Numbered from the stretch's first letter, positions 51,884 through 60,119 are shown. The stretch is DNA of 64,000 nucleotides from Streptomyces sp. NBC_00572 (GCF_026341815.1 NZ_JAPENX010000001.1:5332001-5396000), one strand, 5' to 3'. Program-made: numbers and translations. Notes: generated by a model not told the origin, from the sequence alone.

Positions 51884-51949
51884 TTCCGTATCGCGGAAGT
51901 AAGTTTCTGTCTGACGGAATGTTGCAAGGTTGCCGACACACTTGTCAAG
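51884..51949 (-). promoter_or_regulatory. hyi-glxR promoter with paired AllR-like operators
   Basis: On the minus strand TTGACA (plus 51944-51949) and CAACAT (51920-51925) are 18 bases apart. The sites TTCTGTCTGACGGAA (51906-51920) and TTCCGTATCGCGGAA (51884-51898) follow in the transcribed direction, 22 bases apart. The layout repeats that of the gcl promoter. One site differs by a single base from the pobA operator at 9368. Confidence 0.75.
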
Positions 51950-52005
51950 AGGTCCCCGCAGGTCCGGGGCTCCCGTAGGCCGGAGCGGGGCCGTAGCGTG
52001 GGGCC

Positions 52006-52260
52006 ATGGTGCGTTTGAGAGTGGAGTTCACGACCGAGCCGTTCGACCTCGACGAGGCGCCGGCGCACGCGGTCGTGGCTCGTGAGGTCATCCAGTCGGC
52101 CGAACTGGACGCGGTCGACGTCGGCCCCTTCGGGAACACGGCGGAAGGCGGTGCCGACGAGGTGCTCACCGCCGTCGACGCGCTGCTGCGCAAGTCGCTG
52201 GCGGCCGGCGCCACCCGCGTCTCCCTCCAGGTCAATGTGCTCGGGGAGGGCGAGAAGTGA
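52006..52260 (+). CDS. small MTH1187/DUF77-like protein
   Basis: The 84-residue protein reads MVRLRVEFTTEPFDLDEAPA, then DAVDVGPFGNTAEGGADEVL and RKSLAAGATRVSLQVNVLGE. Its ferredoxin-like pattern with a central GPFGNTAEGG turn recalls the MTH1187/YkoF thiamine-binding family (DUF77). ATG 52006 has no obvious ribosome site, so translation may be leaderless. Its stop overlaps the next gene's GTG start, so the two products are made together. A role as ligand sensor for the downstream HTH protein is possible but speculative. Confidence 0.6.
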   Translation: MVRLRVEFTTEPFDLDEAPAHAVVAREVIQSAELDAVDVGPFGNTAEGGADEVLTAVDALLRKSLAAGATRVSLQVNVLGEGEK

Positions 52261-52670
52261 GCGAGCGCCCTCTGGTCGCCGAGACGGCCGAGCATCCCCT
52301 GATCGTCGCGGTGAAGCCCCTGGTCGACGCCATGGGTGCCGAGCTGCTCGTCCCCGCGCAGGCGGAGGCCGACGATGTCGTCCTGTCCTGGGAGGGGGAG
52401 GACGTGCTCGCCGTGCGGCTGCCCCAGCTGTCCGAATCCCTCGATCACATCCTCGCGGCGATGGAGCGGCGGCACGGGATGCCACTGGCCGAACTGGACC
52501 GCAAGTCCAAGCAGGAGGCCGTCCGGCTCCTGGAGGCCCGCGGGGCCTTCGCCGTACGCCATGGAGTGGAGACGGTGGCGGGTGCACTGGGTGTCAGCCG
52601 CTTCACCGTGTACAACTACCTGAACAGGGAGACCGCCCTGAGCAGGGAAAAGGCCGCCAAGGGCGAGTAG
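52257..52670 (+). CDS. HTH regulator with a DauR/YheO-like C-terminal domain
   Basis: This 137-residue protein ends in a helix-turn-helix of the DauR/YheO type (AELDRKSKQEAVRLLEARGA, GVETVAGALGVSRFTVYNYL), preceded by a novel N-terminal half (VDAMGAELLVPAQAEADDVV, RLPQLSESLDHILAAM) rather than the PAS-like domain of YheO. GTG 52257 overlaps the preceding stop as GTGA. It sits between the hyi promoter and the uricase operon and is the only regulator gene inside the purine cluster, so it is a good candidate for the TCAACA palindrome. Confidence 0.72.
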   Translation: MSERPLVAETAEHPLIVAVKPLVDAMGAELLVPAQAEADDVVLSWEGEDVLAVRLPQLSESLDHILAAMERRHGMPLAELDRKSKQEAVRLLEARGAFAVRHGVETVAGALGVSRFTVYNYLNRETALSREKAAKGE

Positions 52671-52688
52671 TTGATCATGTGTGGCCGT

Positions 52689-52720
52689 AAGCCGTCGTCC
52701 GTATGTCGGGACGACGGCTT
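52689..52720. terminator. 12-bp intrinsic terminator after the HTH gene
   Basis: AAGCCGTCGTCC (52689-52700) pairs with GGACGACGGCTT (52709-52720) around an eight-base loop and is followed by TT, a classic rho-independent form. It isolates the HTH gene from the uraD promoter 20 bases on. Confidence 0.88.
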
Positions 52721-52736
52721 TTGCGTGACCGAGTTT

Positions 52737-52777
52737 TCAACAAAGTGTTGACGTGATGTTGCGGAGGGCGTTAGCTA
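52737..52777 (+). promoter_or_regulatory. uraD-uraH-uricase promoter with TCAACA-N3-TGTTGA operator
   Basis: The perfect palindrome TCAACAAAGTGTTGA (52737-52751) overlaps the -35 box TTGACG (52748-52753). TAGCTA (52772-52777) is a good -10 at 18 bases spacing. Both palindrome and overlap repeat the catalase promoter at 49925-49965. Confidence 0.78.
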
Positions 52778-52825
52778 TCCGCAGCCCGTCCGACGCACAG
52801 CGAAAAACAGCCACGGAGGCTTCCC

Positions 52826-53350
52826 GTGACTTCAGGTACGACACCGGGCCTCACCCGGTTCAACACCTCGGCGGACAGCGAGGCCCTCGCCGCGCTCCAC
52901 GAGGTGTGTTCCAGTTCGGCGTGGGGGAGCAAGATCCTCGCCCAGCGCCCGTACACCACCGCCGAAGCTCTCTTCCTCGCCAGCGACGCCGCCATGGCAG
53001 AGCTGACCGCCGAGGACCTTGCCGAAGCGATGGCGGGGCACCCGCCGATCGGTCGTCCGAAGGCCGGGGATCCGACCTCCTCCCGCGAACAGAGCGGAAT
53101 GGCCGGCGCCTCCGCGGAGCTCAAGACCGAGATGCTCGAACTCAACCTGGCCTACCAGGACAGGTTCGGACACGTCTTCCTCATCTGCGCCACCGGCCTG
53201 ACCGGCGAGCAGATGCGCGACGCGCTCCGCCGACGGATCGGCAACTCGTCCGAGGAGGAGCGGGAGATCGTCCGCACCGAACTGGGCAAGATCAACCGCA
53301 TCCGGCTGACCCGTCTCGTAGAGACCTCCGAGGAAGAGAGCTCCGCATGA
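52826..53350 (+). CDS. uraD: 2-oxo-4-hydroxy-4-carboxy-5-ureidoimidazoline (OHCU) decarboxylase
   Basis: This 174-residue all-helical enzyme has FNTSADSEALAALHEVCSSS, WGSKILAQRPYTTAEALF, MAGHPPIGRP with the catalytic histidine, SREQSGM and LNLAYQDRFGHVFLICATGL, the core OHCU-decarboxylase blocks. It decarboxylates OHCU to (S)-allantoin, the third step of urate breakdown. GTG 52826 follows GGAGG. Its stop overlaps the uraH start as ATGA. Confidence 0.95.
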   Translation: MTSGTTPGLTRFNTSADSEALAALHEVCSSSAWGSKILAQRPYTTAEALFLASDAAMAELTAEDLAEAMAGHPPIGRPKAGDPTSSREQSGMAGASAELKTEMLELNLAYQDRFGHVFLICATGLTGEQMRDALRRRIGNSSEEEREIVRTELGKINRIRLTRLVETSEEESSA

Positions 53351-53736
53351 GCACCGACACCACGGCCTCGGTGTCCACCCACATCCTGGACACCAGCATC
53401 GGCCGCCCCGCCGAGGGCGTGGCCATCACGCTCGCGGCCCGCAGCGGCTCCGACGCCGAATGGGTCGCGCTCGGCGGCTCCGCCACCGACGCGGACGGAC
53501 GATGCAAGGACCTGCCGGCGCTGCCGGAGGGCACCACCCACGTCCGTCTCGACTTCGAAGTCGAGACGTACTTCTCCAAGAAGCAAGCCGAGGCGCAGCA
53601 GGACGCCCCCCGCGTAAGGGACAGCGGTGCGTTCTTCCCGGAGGTGGCGATCACGTTCGCCGTCACCCCGGGCGAGCACTATCACGTACCGCTGCTGCTC
53701 AACCCGTTCGGCTACTCCGTATACCGAGGGAGCTAG
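53347..53736 (+). CDS. uraH: 5-hydroxyisourate hydrolase (transthyretin-like)
   Basis: This 129-residue protein has the HIU hydrolase blocks STHILDTSIGRPAEGVAITL near the N-terminus, LDFEVETYFSKK, FFPEVAITFAVTPGEHYHVP and the C-terminal signature YSVYRGS. It hydrolyses the unstable uricase product 5-hydroxyisourate to OHCU. It overlaps uraD by four bases and the uricase gene begins six bases after it, so the three urate enzymes are cotranscribed. Confidence 0.96.
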   Translation: MSTDTTASVSTHILDTSIGRPAEGVAITLAARSGSDAEWVALGGSATDADGRCKDLPALPEGTTHVRLDFEVETYFSKKQAEAQQDAPRVRDSGAFFPEVAITFAVTPGEHYHVPLLLNPFGYSVYRGS

Positions 53737-53741
53737 CAGAC

Positions 53742-54665
53742 ATGCCCACGATTCTCGGCCAGAACCAGTACGGCAAAGCAGAGAACCGCGTCGTCAAGAT
53801 CACGCGGGACGGCGACACCCACCACATCAAGGACCTGAACGTCTCCGTCGCCCTCTCCGGCGACCTCGACGACGTCCACCTCACCGGCTCGAACGCCAAC
53901 TGCCTCCCCACCGACACGACGAAGAACACCGTCTTCGCGTTCGCCAAGGAGTACGGCATCGAGTCCGCCGAGCAGTTCGGCATCCACCTCGCCCGCCACT
54001 TCGTGACGAGCCAGGAGCCGATCAAGAAGGCGCGCATCCGGATCGAGGAGTACTCCTGGGAGCGCATCGCCTCCTCGGATGCCAACTCCAAGTTCATCGG
54101 GGCCGAAGAGGTCAACCACTCCTTCGCCCGCAAGGGTCAGGAGACCCGCGTCACCCAGATCACCTACGACGGCGAGAACTGGGAGGTCATCTCCGGCCTC
54201 AAGGACCTCGTCGTCATGAACTCCACCAACTCGGAGTTCTGGGGCTACATCAAGGACCAGTACACGACGCTCCAGGAGGCGTACGACCGCATCCTGGCCA
54301 CGCAGGTGTCCGCCCGCTGGCGGTTCAACTGGACCGATGACGACCAGCGCATGCCCAACTGGGAGCGGTCCTACGAGCAGACCAAGAAGCACATGCTCGA
54401 AGCCTTCTCGGAGACGTACTCGTACTCGCTCCAGCAGACGCTGTACCAGATGGCCACGCGCATCATCAACCACCGCTCGGAGATCGACGAAGTCCGCTTC
54501 TCGCTCCCGAACAAGCACCACTTCCTGGTCGACCTCGAGCCCTTCGGCCTCAAGAACGACAACGAGGTCTACTACGCCGCCGACCGCATGTACGGCCTCA
54601 TCGAGGCCACCGTCCTCCGCGACGGAGCCACGGCGCAGATCCCGGTCGACATGACCAACCTCTAA
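53742..54665 (+). CDS. pucL: urate oxidase (uricase)
   Basis: The 307-residue cofactor-free oxidase has ILGQNQYGKAENRVVKI with the catalytic lysine, TDTTKNTVFAFAKEYG with the partner threonine, RHFVTSQEPIKKARIRIEEY, DLVVMNSTNSEFWGYIKDQY, DDQRMPNWERSY and NKHHFLVDLEPFG. It oxidises urate to 5-hydroxyisourate and H2O2. ATG 53742 follows GGGAGC. The H2O2 explains the co-regulated catalase. A strong hairpin follows 16 bases after the stop. Confidence 0.97.
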   Translation: MPTILGQNQYGKAENRVVKITRDGDTHHIKDLNVSVALSGDLDDVHLTGSNANCLPTDTTKNTVFAFAKEYGIESAEQFGIHLARHFVTSQEPIKKARIRIEEYSWERIASSDANSKFIGAEEVNHSFARKGQETRVTQITYDGENWEVISGLKDLVVMNSTNSEFWGYIKDQYTTLQEAYDRILATQVSARWRFNWTDDDQRMPNWERSYEQTKKHMLEAFSETYSYSLQQTLYQMATRIINHRSEIDEVRFSLPNKHHFLVDLEPFGLKNDNEVYYAADRMYGLIEATVLRDGATAQIPVDMTNL

Positions 54666-54681
54666 GCGGCGTCCGAGTGAC

Positions 54682-54715
54682 CGGCCCCCGCCCGCCCGCA
54701 GTCGGGCGGGGGCCG
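54682..54715. terminator. 13-bp hairpin between uricase and permease genes
   Basis: CGGCCCCCGCCCG (54682-54694) and CGGGCGGGGGCCG (54703-54715) pair perfectly around an eight-base loop. The permease ribosome site begins only ten bases later, so the hairpin may act as a partial terminator that lowers permease expression relative to the urate enzymes. Confidence 0.75.
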
Positions 54716-54736
54716 CGCCGGACCGGAGGGATTCTC

Positions 54737-56143
54737 ATGGCACAGCCCGCAACGGGGCCGGCGCACGCCGAAGGCCCGTGTTCCACCCCGCCGGACACCA
54801 CCCAGCAGGTCCATCCGGTGGACGAAAAGCTTCCTGCCTCGCGGCTCGTCCCCGCGGCGCTCCAGCACATCGCCGCCATGTACGCCGGCGTGGTCACCCC
54901 TCCGCTCATCATCGGCCAGGCCGTCGGCCTGGACGCGGCCGGGATGACCCGGCTCATCGCCGCCAGTCTGCTCATCGCCGGCTGCGCGACGATCCTGCAG
55001 ACCCTCGGCATCCGGCGCTTCGCCGGCAACCGGCTGCCGTTCGTCAACGCCGCCTCCTCCGCCGGAATCGCGCCGATGCTCGCCATCGCCGAGACCAGCG
55101 CCCCGGGCCACCAACTCCCCGCCATCTACGGCGCGGTGATGGTCGCCGGAGTCTTCTGCCTCGCCGTCGGACCCTTCTTCGGCAGACTCCTGCGCTTCTT
55201 CCCGCCGCTCGTCACCGGCGTCGTGATCACCCTCATCGGGGTCACCCTGATGCCCGTGCCCGTCGGCTGGGCACAGGGCGGCGACAAGACCGCCGCCGAC
55301 TTCGGTGCCATGAAGTACCTGGCACTCGCAGGCTTCACCCTGGTCGTCATCCTGCTCTTCCAGCGCTTCGGCAAGGGCTTCGTCAAGCAGATCGCCCTGC
55401 TGCTCGGCCTCTTCATCGGCACCCTCGCCGCGATCCCCTTCGGGATGGCCGACTTCACCGCCCTGCGCGAGGCGCCCGTCGCGGCCCTGCCCGCCCCCTT
55501 CGCCTTCGGCGCTCCCGAGTTCCAGCCCGCCGCGATCCTCTCCCTGTGCATCGTGATGCTGGTCCTCATGACCGAGTCCAGCGCCGGCATGCTCGCCCTG
55601 GGCGAGATCTGCGAGCGGCGCAGCGACGGCCGCACCATCACCCGCGGACTGCGCACCGACGGCATCGCCACCCTGGTCGGCCCCGTCTTCGGCGGCTTCC
55701 CGACCTCGGCCTTCGCCCAGAACGTCGGCGTCGTCTCGCTGACCCGGGTGCGCTCCCGGTACGTGGTCGCCGTCGCCGGCGGCGCCCTGCTGGTCCTCGG
55801 CGCCTTCCCGGTCCTCGGCGCGGTCGTCTCGATGGTCCCGATGCCCGTCCTCGGCGGCGCCGGCATCGTCCTGTTCGGCTCGATCGCGGTCAGCGGCATC
55901 CGCACCCTGTCGGAAGCCGGCCTCGACGACAGCTCCAACATCATCCTGGTGGCCGTCGCGCTCGGAGCGGGCATCATCCCGCTCGCCGCGCCCACCTTCT
56001 ACGCCGAGTTCCCCGCCTGGGCGCAGACCGTGCTCGGCTCTGGCATCAGCGCGGGCGCGCTCGTCGCCGTCCTGCTGAATCTGTTCTTCCACCATCTCGG
56101 CACCCGGAGCCGTCACACGGCCCCGGCACTCAAATCCTCCTAG
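54737..56143 (+). CDS. uracil-xanthine permease (NCS2), first copy
   Basis: This 468-residue membrane protein of the nucleobase:cation symporter-2 family has about 14 helices, PAALQHIAAMYAGVVTPPLI at the start of TM1, VMLVLMTESSAGMLALGEIC, FGGFPTSAFAQNVGVVSLTR (the family QNxG...T signature) and GGAGIVLFGSIAVSGIRTL. It imports xanthine, urate or related bases with protons. ATG 54737 follows GGAGGG. It is 71 bases after uricase, with a hairpin between. Confidence 0.92.
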   Translation: MAQPATGPAHAEGPCSTPPDTTQQVHPVDEKLPASRLVPAALQHIAAMYAGVVTPPLIIGQAVGLDAAGMTRLIAASLLIAGCATILQTLGIRRFAGNRLPFVNAASSAGIAPMLAIAETSAPGHQLPAIYGAVMVAGVFCLAVGPFFGRLLRFFPPLVTGVVITLIGVTLMPVPVGWAQGGDKTAADFGAMKYLALAGFTLVVILLFQRFGKGFVKQIALLLGLFIGTLAAIPFGMADFTALREAPVAALPAPFAFGAPEFQPAAILSLCIVMLVLMTESSAGMLALGEICERRSDGRTITRGLRTDGIATLVGPVFGGFPTSAFAQNVGVVSLTRVRSRYVVAVAGGALLVLGAFPVLGAVVSMVPMPVLGGAGIVLFGSIAVSGIRTLSEAGLDDSSNIILVAVALGAGIIPLAAPTFYAEFPAWAQTVLGSGISAGALVAVLLNLFFHHLGTRSRHTAPALKSS

Positions 56144-56191
56144 GGTCCTGCCGTGCCCACACCACCCCAGAGGAACGAAGGAACCACCGCC

Positions 56192-57580
56192 ATGGCAGCA
56201 CCTGCGGCAGCCCAGCGCATCGTCATCGAGAACGCGGCGATCGCGACCGTCGACGCGAACGACACCGAGTACGCCTCCGGCTACCTCGTCGTCGCGGACA
56301 ACAAGATCGAGTCCATCGGTGCCGGCAAGGCTCCCGAGGGACTGGAGAACGTGGTCCGGCGCATCGACGCCACCGGTCACCTCGTCACGCCCGGTCTCGT
56401 CAACACCCACCACCACTTCTACCAGTGGATCACCCGGGGCCTGGCGACCGACCACAACCTCTTCAACTGGCTGGTCGCGCTCTACCCGACCTGGTCGCGG
56501 ATCGACGAGTCGATGGTGCGCGTGGCCGCGCAGGGCTCCCTGGCGATGATGGCCCGCGGCGGTGTCACCACCGCCATGGACCACCACTACGTCTACCCGA
56601 AGAACTCCGGCGACCTGTCCGGCGCCATCATCGGTGCCGCCTCCGACATGGGCGTCCGCTTCACCCTCGCCCGCGGCTCGATGGACATGAGCGAGAAGGA
56701 CGGCTTCCTGCCGCCCGACTTCGCCGTCGAGACCACCGAGGGCGCGCTCGCCGCCACGGAGGAGACCGTCAAGAAGTTCCACGACGCCTCCTTCGACGCG
56801 ATGACCCAGGTCGCCGTCGCCCCCTGCTCCCCGTTCTCCATCTCCACCCAGCTCCTCAAGCAGGGCGCCGAGCTGGCCCGCCGGCTCGGGGTGCGCATGC
56901 ACACCCACGGCTCGGAGACCGTGGAGGAGGAGAAGTTCTGCCACGAGCTGTTCGGGATGGGGCCGACGGACTACTTCGAGTCCACCGGCTTCCTCGGCGA
57001 GGACGTGTGGATGGCGCACTGCGTCCACATGAACGACTCCGACATCGCGGCCTTCGCCCGCACCGGCACGGGCGTGGCGCACTGCCCGTCCTCCAACGCG
57101 CGCCTCGCCGCCGGCATCGCCCGCGTACCCGACATGCTGAAGGCGGGCGTGCCGGTCGGCCTCGGTGTCGACGGCACCGCGTCCAACGAGTCCGGCGAGC
57201 TCCACACCGAGCTGCGCAACGCGCTCCTCATCAACCGCCTCGGCGCCCACCGCGAGTCCGCGCTCAACGCCCGCCAGGCCCTGCGCCTCGGCACCTACGG
57301 CGGTGCGCAGGTCCTCGGCCGCGCCGACAACATCGGCTCCCTCGAAGCCGGCAAGCTCGCCGACTTCGTCCTCTGGAAGATCGACGGCCTCGGCCACTCC
57401 TCGATCGCCGACCCGGTCACCGCGATCGTCTTCGGCGCCGCGGCCCCGGTCACCGCCTCCTTCGTCAACGGCAAGCAGATCGTCGAGAACAACCGACTGC
57501 TGTTCGCCGACGAGGAGCAGATCGCGCGCGACGCGCGCGCGGAGGCCCAGCGTCTGGCCCGCATCGCGGCCCAGGGCTGA
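56192..57580 (+). CDS. 8-oxoguanine deaminase
   Basis: This 462-residue amidohydrolase of the ATZ/TRZ-like group has VTPGLVNTHHHFYQWITRGL (metal HxH), APCSPFSISTQLLKQ, GVRMHTHGSETVEEEKFC, AHCVHMNDSDIAAFA, HCPSSNARLAAGI and GLGVDGTASNESGELHTELR. These are the blocks I know from 8-oxoguanine deaminases, which convert 8-oxoguanine to urate and act less well on isocytosine or guanine-like bases. ATG 56192 with GAAGGA is preferred over the GTG 13 codons earlier. It lies between two permeases in the urate cluster and feeds uricase directly. Confidence 0.87.
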   Translation: MAAPAAAQRIVIENAAIATVDANDTEYASGYLVVADNKIESIGAGKAPEGLENVVRRIDATGHLVTPGLVNTHHHFYQWITRGLATDHNLFNWLVALYPTWSRIDESMVRVAAQGSLAMMARGGVTTAMDHHYVYPKNSGDLSGAIIGAASDMGVRFTLARGSMDMSEKDGFLPPDFAVETTEGALAATEETVKKFHDASFDAMTQVAVAPCSPFSISTQLLKQGAELARRLGVRMHTHGSETVEEEKFCHELFGMGPTDYFESTGFLGEDVWMAHCVHMNDSDIAAFARTGTGVAHCPSSNARLAAGIARVPDMLKAGVPVGLGVDGTASNESGELHTELRNALLINRLGAHRESALNARQALRLGTYGGAQVLGRADNIGSLEAGKLADFVLWKIDGLGHSSIADPVTAIVFGAAAPVTASFVNGKQIVENNRLLFADEEQIARDARAEAQRLARIAAQG

Positions 57581-57902
57581 CCCTCCCCATGGAGTCCGAC
57601 CGAGGGGGACGGCCCTCGGTCGGTCGCCGCGGACCCGAGCGGGGTCCGCGGCAGCCCGACCGGGAGGTGCCTGCGCAGAAGACGTACGGCACCTCCCGGG
57701 ACGGTGATGTCCGCCCGCCCCCCACCGGGCACCCCGATCCCGCGTCGCGGACTCCCCACGCGCGCACCGCAGCACCGCAGCGCCCCCGCACTGCAGCACC
57801 GCACCACCCCGCAACGAGCCGCACCTCCTGCACCCGCACCGCTTGCACCACCTCCCTGAACCCCGCGTCACCGCCGACGTGTAACCGACCGGAGGAACCG
57901 CC
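57581..57902. other. intergenic stretch with two hairpins
   Basis: Stem one is GCCGCGGACC (57626-57635) with GGTCCGCGGC (57643-57652). Stem two is 57660-57671 (CCGGGAGGTGCC) with 57688-57699. They fold one after the other, 46 bases past the deaminase stop, and probably form its terminator. A repetitive CGCAGCACCGCA-rich stretch (about 57765-57820) follows, then the second permease leader. No gene is seen. Confidence 0.6.
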
Positions 57903-59351
57903 GTGGCCGCCAAGCCCCAGGTTCGCAATGCACAAGACGCAGGCTCCGCCCCCGACGACCGGGAGACGCATCCGGTCGACGAGACGCTGCCCCCACTGAA
58001 GATGGTCACCAGCGGCCTCCAGCACGTGGCCGCCATGTACGCGGGGGTCGTGGCCCCGCCCCTGATCGTCGGAGCGGCCGTCGGCCTCTCCGGTACCGAA
58101 CTCACCTTCCTGACCGGCGCCAGCCTGTTCACCGCCGGGCTCGCCACCTTCCTCCAGACGCTCGGGGTCTGGAAGATCGGTGCCCGGCTTCCGTTCGTCA
58201 ACGGCGTCACCTTCGCCGGCGTCGCACCGATGCTCGCCATCGTCGACACCACCGACGACAAGGCGGACGCGCTCCCCGTGATCTTCGGCGCGATCATCGT
58301 CGCCGGACTCCTCGGCTTCCTCGCCGCCCCCTGGTTCTCCCGGCTGGTGCGGTTCTTCCCGCCGGTCGTCACCGGCACCGTGATCACCCTCATCGGCGTC
58401 TCCCTCCTCCCGGTCGCCTTCGGCTGGGCCCAGGGGCCCAACCCCGCCGCCGAGGACTACGGTTCGACCACGTTCCTCTCGCTCGCCGCCATCACCCTGG
58501 TCGTCGTCCTGCTGCTCCGCCGCTTCACCCGCGGCTTCCTCAAGCAGATCGCCGTCCTCGTCGGCCTCGTCATCGGCACCCTCATCGCCATACCGTTCGG
58601 CGTCACCGACTTCTCCCCGGTGACCGAGGCGGACATCGTCGGCTTCCCGACGCCGTTCCACTTCGGCGGCCCGCAGTTCGCCCTCGCCGCGATCATCTCC
58701 ATGTGTGTGGTCATGCTGGTCTCCATGACCGAGTCGACCGCCGACATGCTGGCGCTCGGCGAGATCGTCGACCGGCCCGCCGACGAGAAGACCATCGCGG
58801 CCGGACTGCGCGCCGACACCCTCGGCTCCGCGATCAGCCCGCTCTTCAACGGCTTCATGTGCAGCGCCTTCGCCCAGAACATCGGCCTGGTCGCCATGAC
58901 CCGGATCCGCAGCCGCTTCGTCGTCGCCTGCGGCGGTGGCTTCCTGGTCCTGATGGGCCTCTCGCCGGTCGCCACCTCGCTCATCTCGGTCGTCCCCCGG
59001 CCGGTCCTCGGCGGCGCGGGCGTCGTCCTCTTCGGCTCGGTCGCCGCCAGCGGCATCCAGACCCTGGTCAAGGCCGGTCTGGAGAAGGACAACAACGTGC
59101 TGATCGTGGCCGTCTCGTTGGCCGTCGGCATCATCCCGATCACCGCGCCGGAGTTCTACCACGCCTTCCCGGAGACGGCGAAGATCATCCTGGACTCGGG
59201 CATCTCGACCGGCTGCGTCGCGGCGGTCCTGCTCAACGTGGTCTTCAACCACCTGGGCAAGGGCCGGGACGACGACGAGGTCACCGCGCCGATGGAGCCC
59301 GGCGACGAGATCTCCGGCAGCCACACGGCGAAGGCGGCGCACGTCCACTGA
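57903..59351 (+). CDS. uracil-xanthine permease (NCS2), second copy
   Basis: The 482-residue paralogue of the 54737 permease has the same topology: SGLQHVAAMYAGVVAPPLIV, MLVSMTESTADMLALGEIVD, FNGFMCSAFAQNIGLVAMTR and PRPVLGGAGVVLFGSVAASG. In place of GGFPTS it has NGFMCS in the substrate loop, so the two copies probably differ in preference (for instance xanthine versus urate). GTG 57903 follows GGAGGA. The C-terminal 30 residues are charged and cytoplasmic. Confidence 0.92.
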   Translation: MAAKPQVRNAQDAGSAPDDRETHPVDETLPPLKMVTSGLQHVAAMYAGVVAPPLIVGAAVGLSGTELTFLTGASLFTAGLATFLQTLGVWKIGARLPFVNGVTFAGVAPMLAIVDTTDDKADALPVIFGAIIVAGLLGFLAAPWFSRLVRFFPPVVTGTVITLIGVSLLPVAFGWAQGPNPAAEDYGSTTFLSLAAITLVVVLLLRRFTRGFLKQIAVLVGLVIGTLIAIPFGVTDFSPVTEADIVGFPTPFHFGGPQFALAAIISMCVVMLVSMTESTADMLALGEIVDRPADEKTIAAGLRADTLGSAISPLFNGFMCSAFAQNIGLVAMTRIRSRFVVACGGGFLVLMGLSPVATSLISVVPRPVLGGAGVVLFGSVAASGIQTLVKAGLEKDNNVLIVAVSLAVGIIPITAPEFYHAFPETAKIILDSGISTGCVAAVLLNVVFNHLGKGRDDDEVTAPMEPGDEISGSHTAKAAHVH

Positions 59352-59410
59352 ACCCGCCCGTAGCCACACCGCCGGCCCCGGTCCCCGCGCACGCCGCGGG
59401 GCCCGGGGCG

Positions 59411-60058
59411 GTGGTGCTGATCAACCCCAACACCTCCACCGCCACGACCGCGATGATGACCGCCCTCGCCCGACGCGCCCTGGGCGACGCCTTCCCCGTA
59501 CGCGGCGTGACCGTGCGCCGGGGCCCGCGCATGCTCACCGACCCGGCCGCGCTGCGCGCCGCGGCCCCGGAGGTCCTCGCCGCGGGCCTCCGCGCCACGG
59601 CCGCCGGCGACTGCGCGGCGCTCCTCGTCGGCGCCTTCGGCGACCCGGGCGCGGCGGAGCTGCGCGCGGCGACCGGGGTGCCCGTGGTGGGGCTGGGCGA
59701 GGCGGCCCTCAGGGAGGCGGCCGCCGGCGGCACTCCCTTCGGCATCGCCACCACGACGCCGCTCCTGGCCGAGGCCATCGCGGCCCATGTGACGGCCCTG
59801 GGCCTCGCCGACCGGTACACCGGCCTCCGTCTCACCACGGATACCCCCGAACTCCTCTCCACCGAGCCGGAGTTGCTCCTCGACCAGCTGGAGCGGGCGG
59901 TCCGCGCCTGTGTGGAGCGGGACGGGGCGCGGGCGGTCGTCATCGGCGGCGGCCCGCTGGGCGAGGCGGCGGAGGCCCTCCGCACCCGGTGCGCGGTCAG
60001 GATCGTGGAGCCGATCCCGGCGGCGTGCCGGGCGCTCGCGCGCTCGCTGTGGCGGTGA
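59411..60058 (+). CDS. Asp/Glu/hydantoin racemase-superfamily protein lacking both catalytic cysteines
   Basis: The 215-residue protein has the superfamily frame VVLINPNTSTATTAMMTALA, AALLVGAFGDPGAAELR, GVPVVGLGEAALREAAAGG, FGIATTTPLL and AVVIGGGPLGEAAEAL. Hydantoin and allantoin racemases read ACFGDP and GCAGM at the two key places; here alanine and glycine replace both cysteines. GTG 59411 is the only standard start that keeps the first strand, though an unusual start nearer the permease stop is possible. Position beside allantoin-forming genes suggests allantoin racemase ancestry, but the chemistry must differ. Confidence 0.7.
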   Translation: MVLINPNTSTATTAMMTALARRALGDAFPVRGVTVRRGPRMLTDPAALRAAAPEVLAAGLRATAAGDCAALLVGAFGDPGAAELRAATGVPVVGLGEAALREAAAGGTPFGIATTTPLLAEAIAAHVTALGLADRYTGLRLTTDTPELLSTEPELLLDQLERAVRACVERDGARAVVIGGGPLGEAAEALRTRCAVRIVEPIPAACRALARSLWR

Positions 60059-60119
60059 CGCTCGACGGGCTGCCCACCCGGACTCCGGTGACGAGGCCGG
60101 CACCCGGCCGCGCGCCCGC

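Noticed and set aside
54662..58441. A 1,259-codon open frame on the minus strand across the permease and deaminase genes
   Set aside because: It is a mirror of G/C-rich third positions in the real plus-strand genes; its translation is low-complexity Asp/Gly/Glu/Arg and matches no family.
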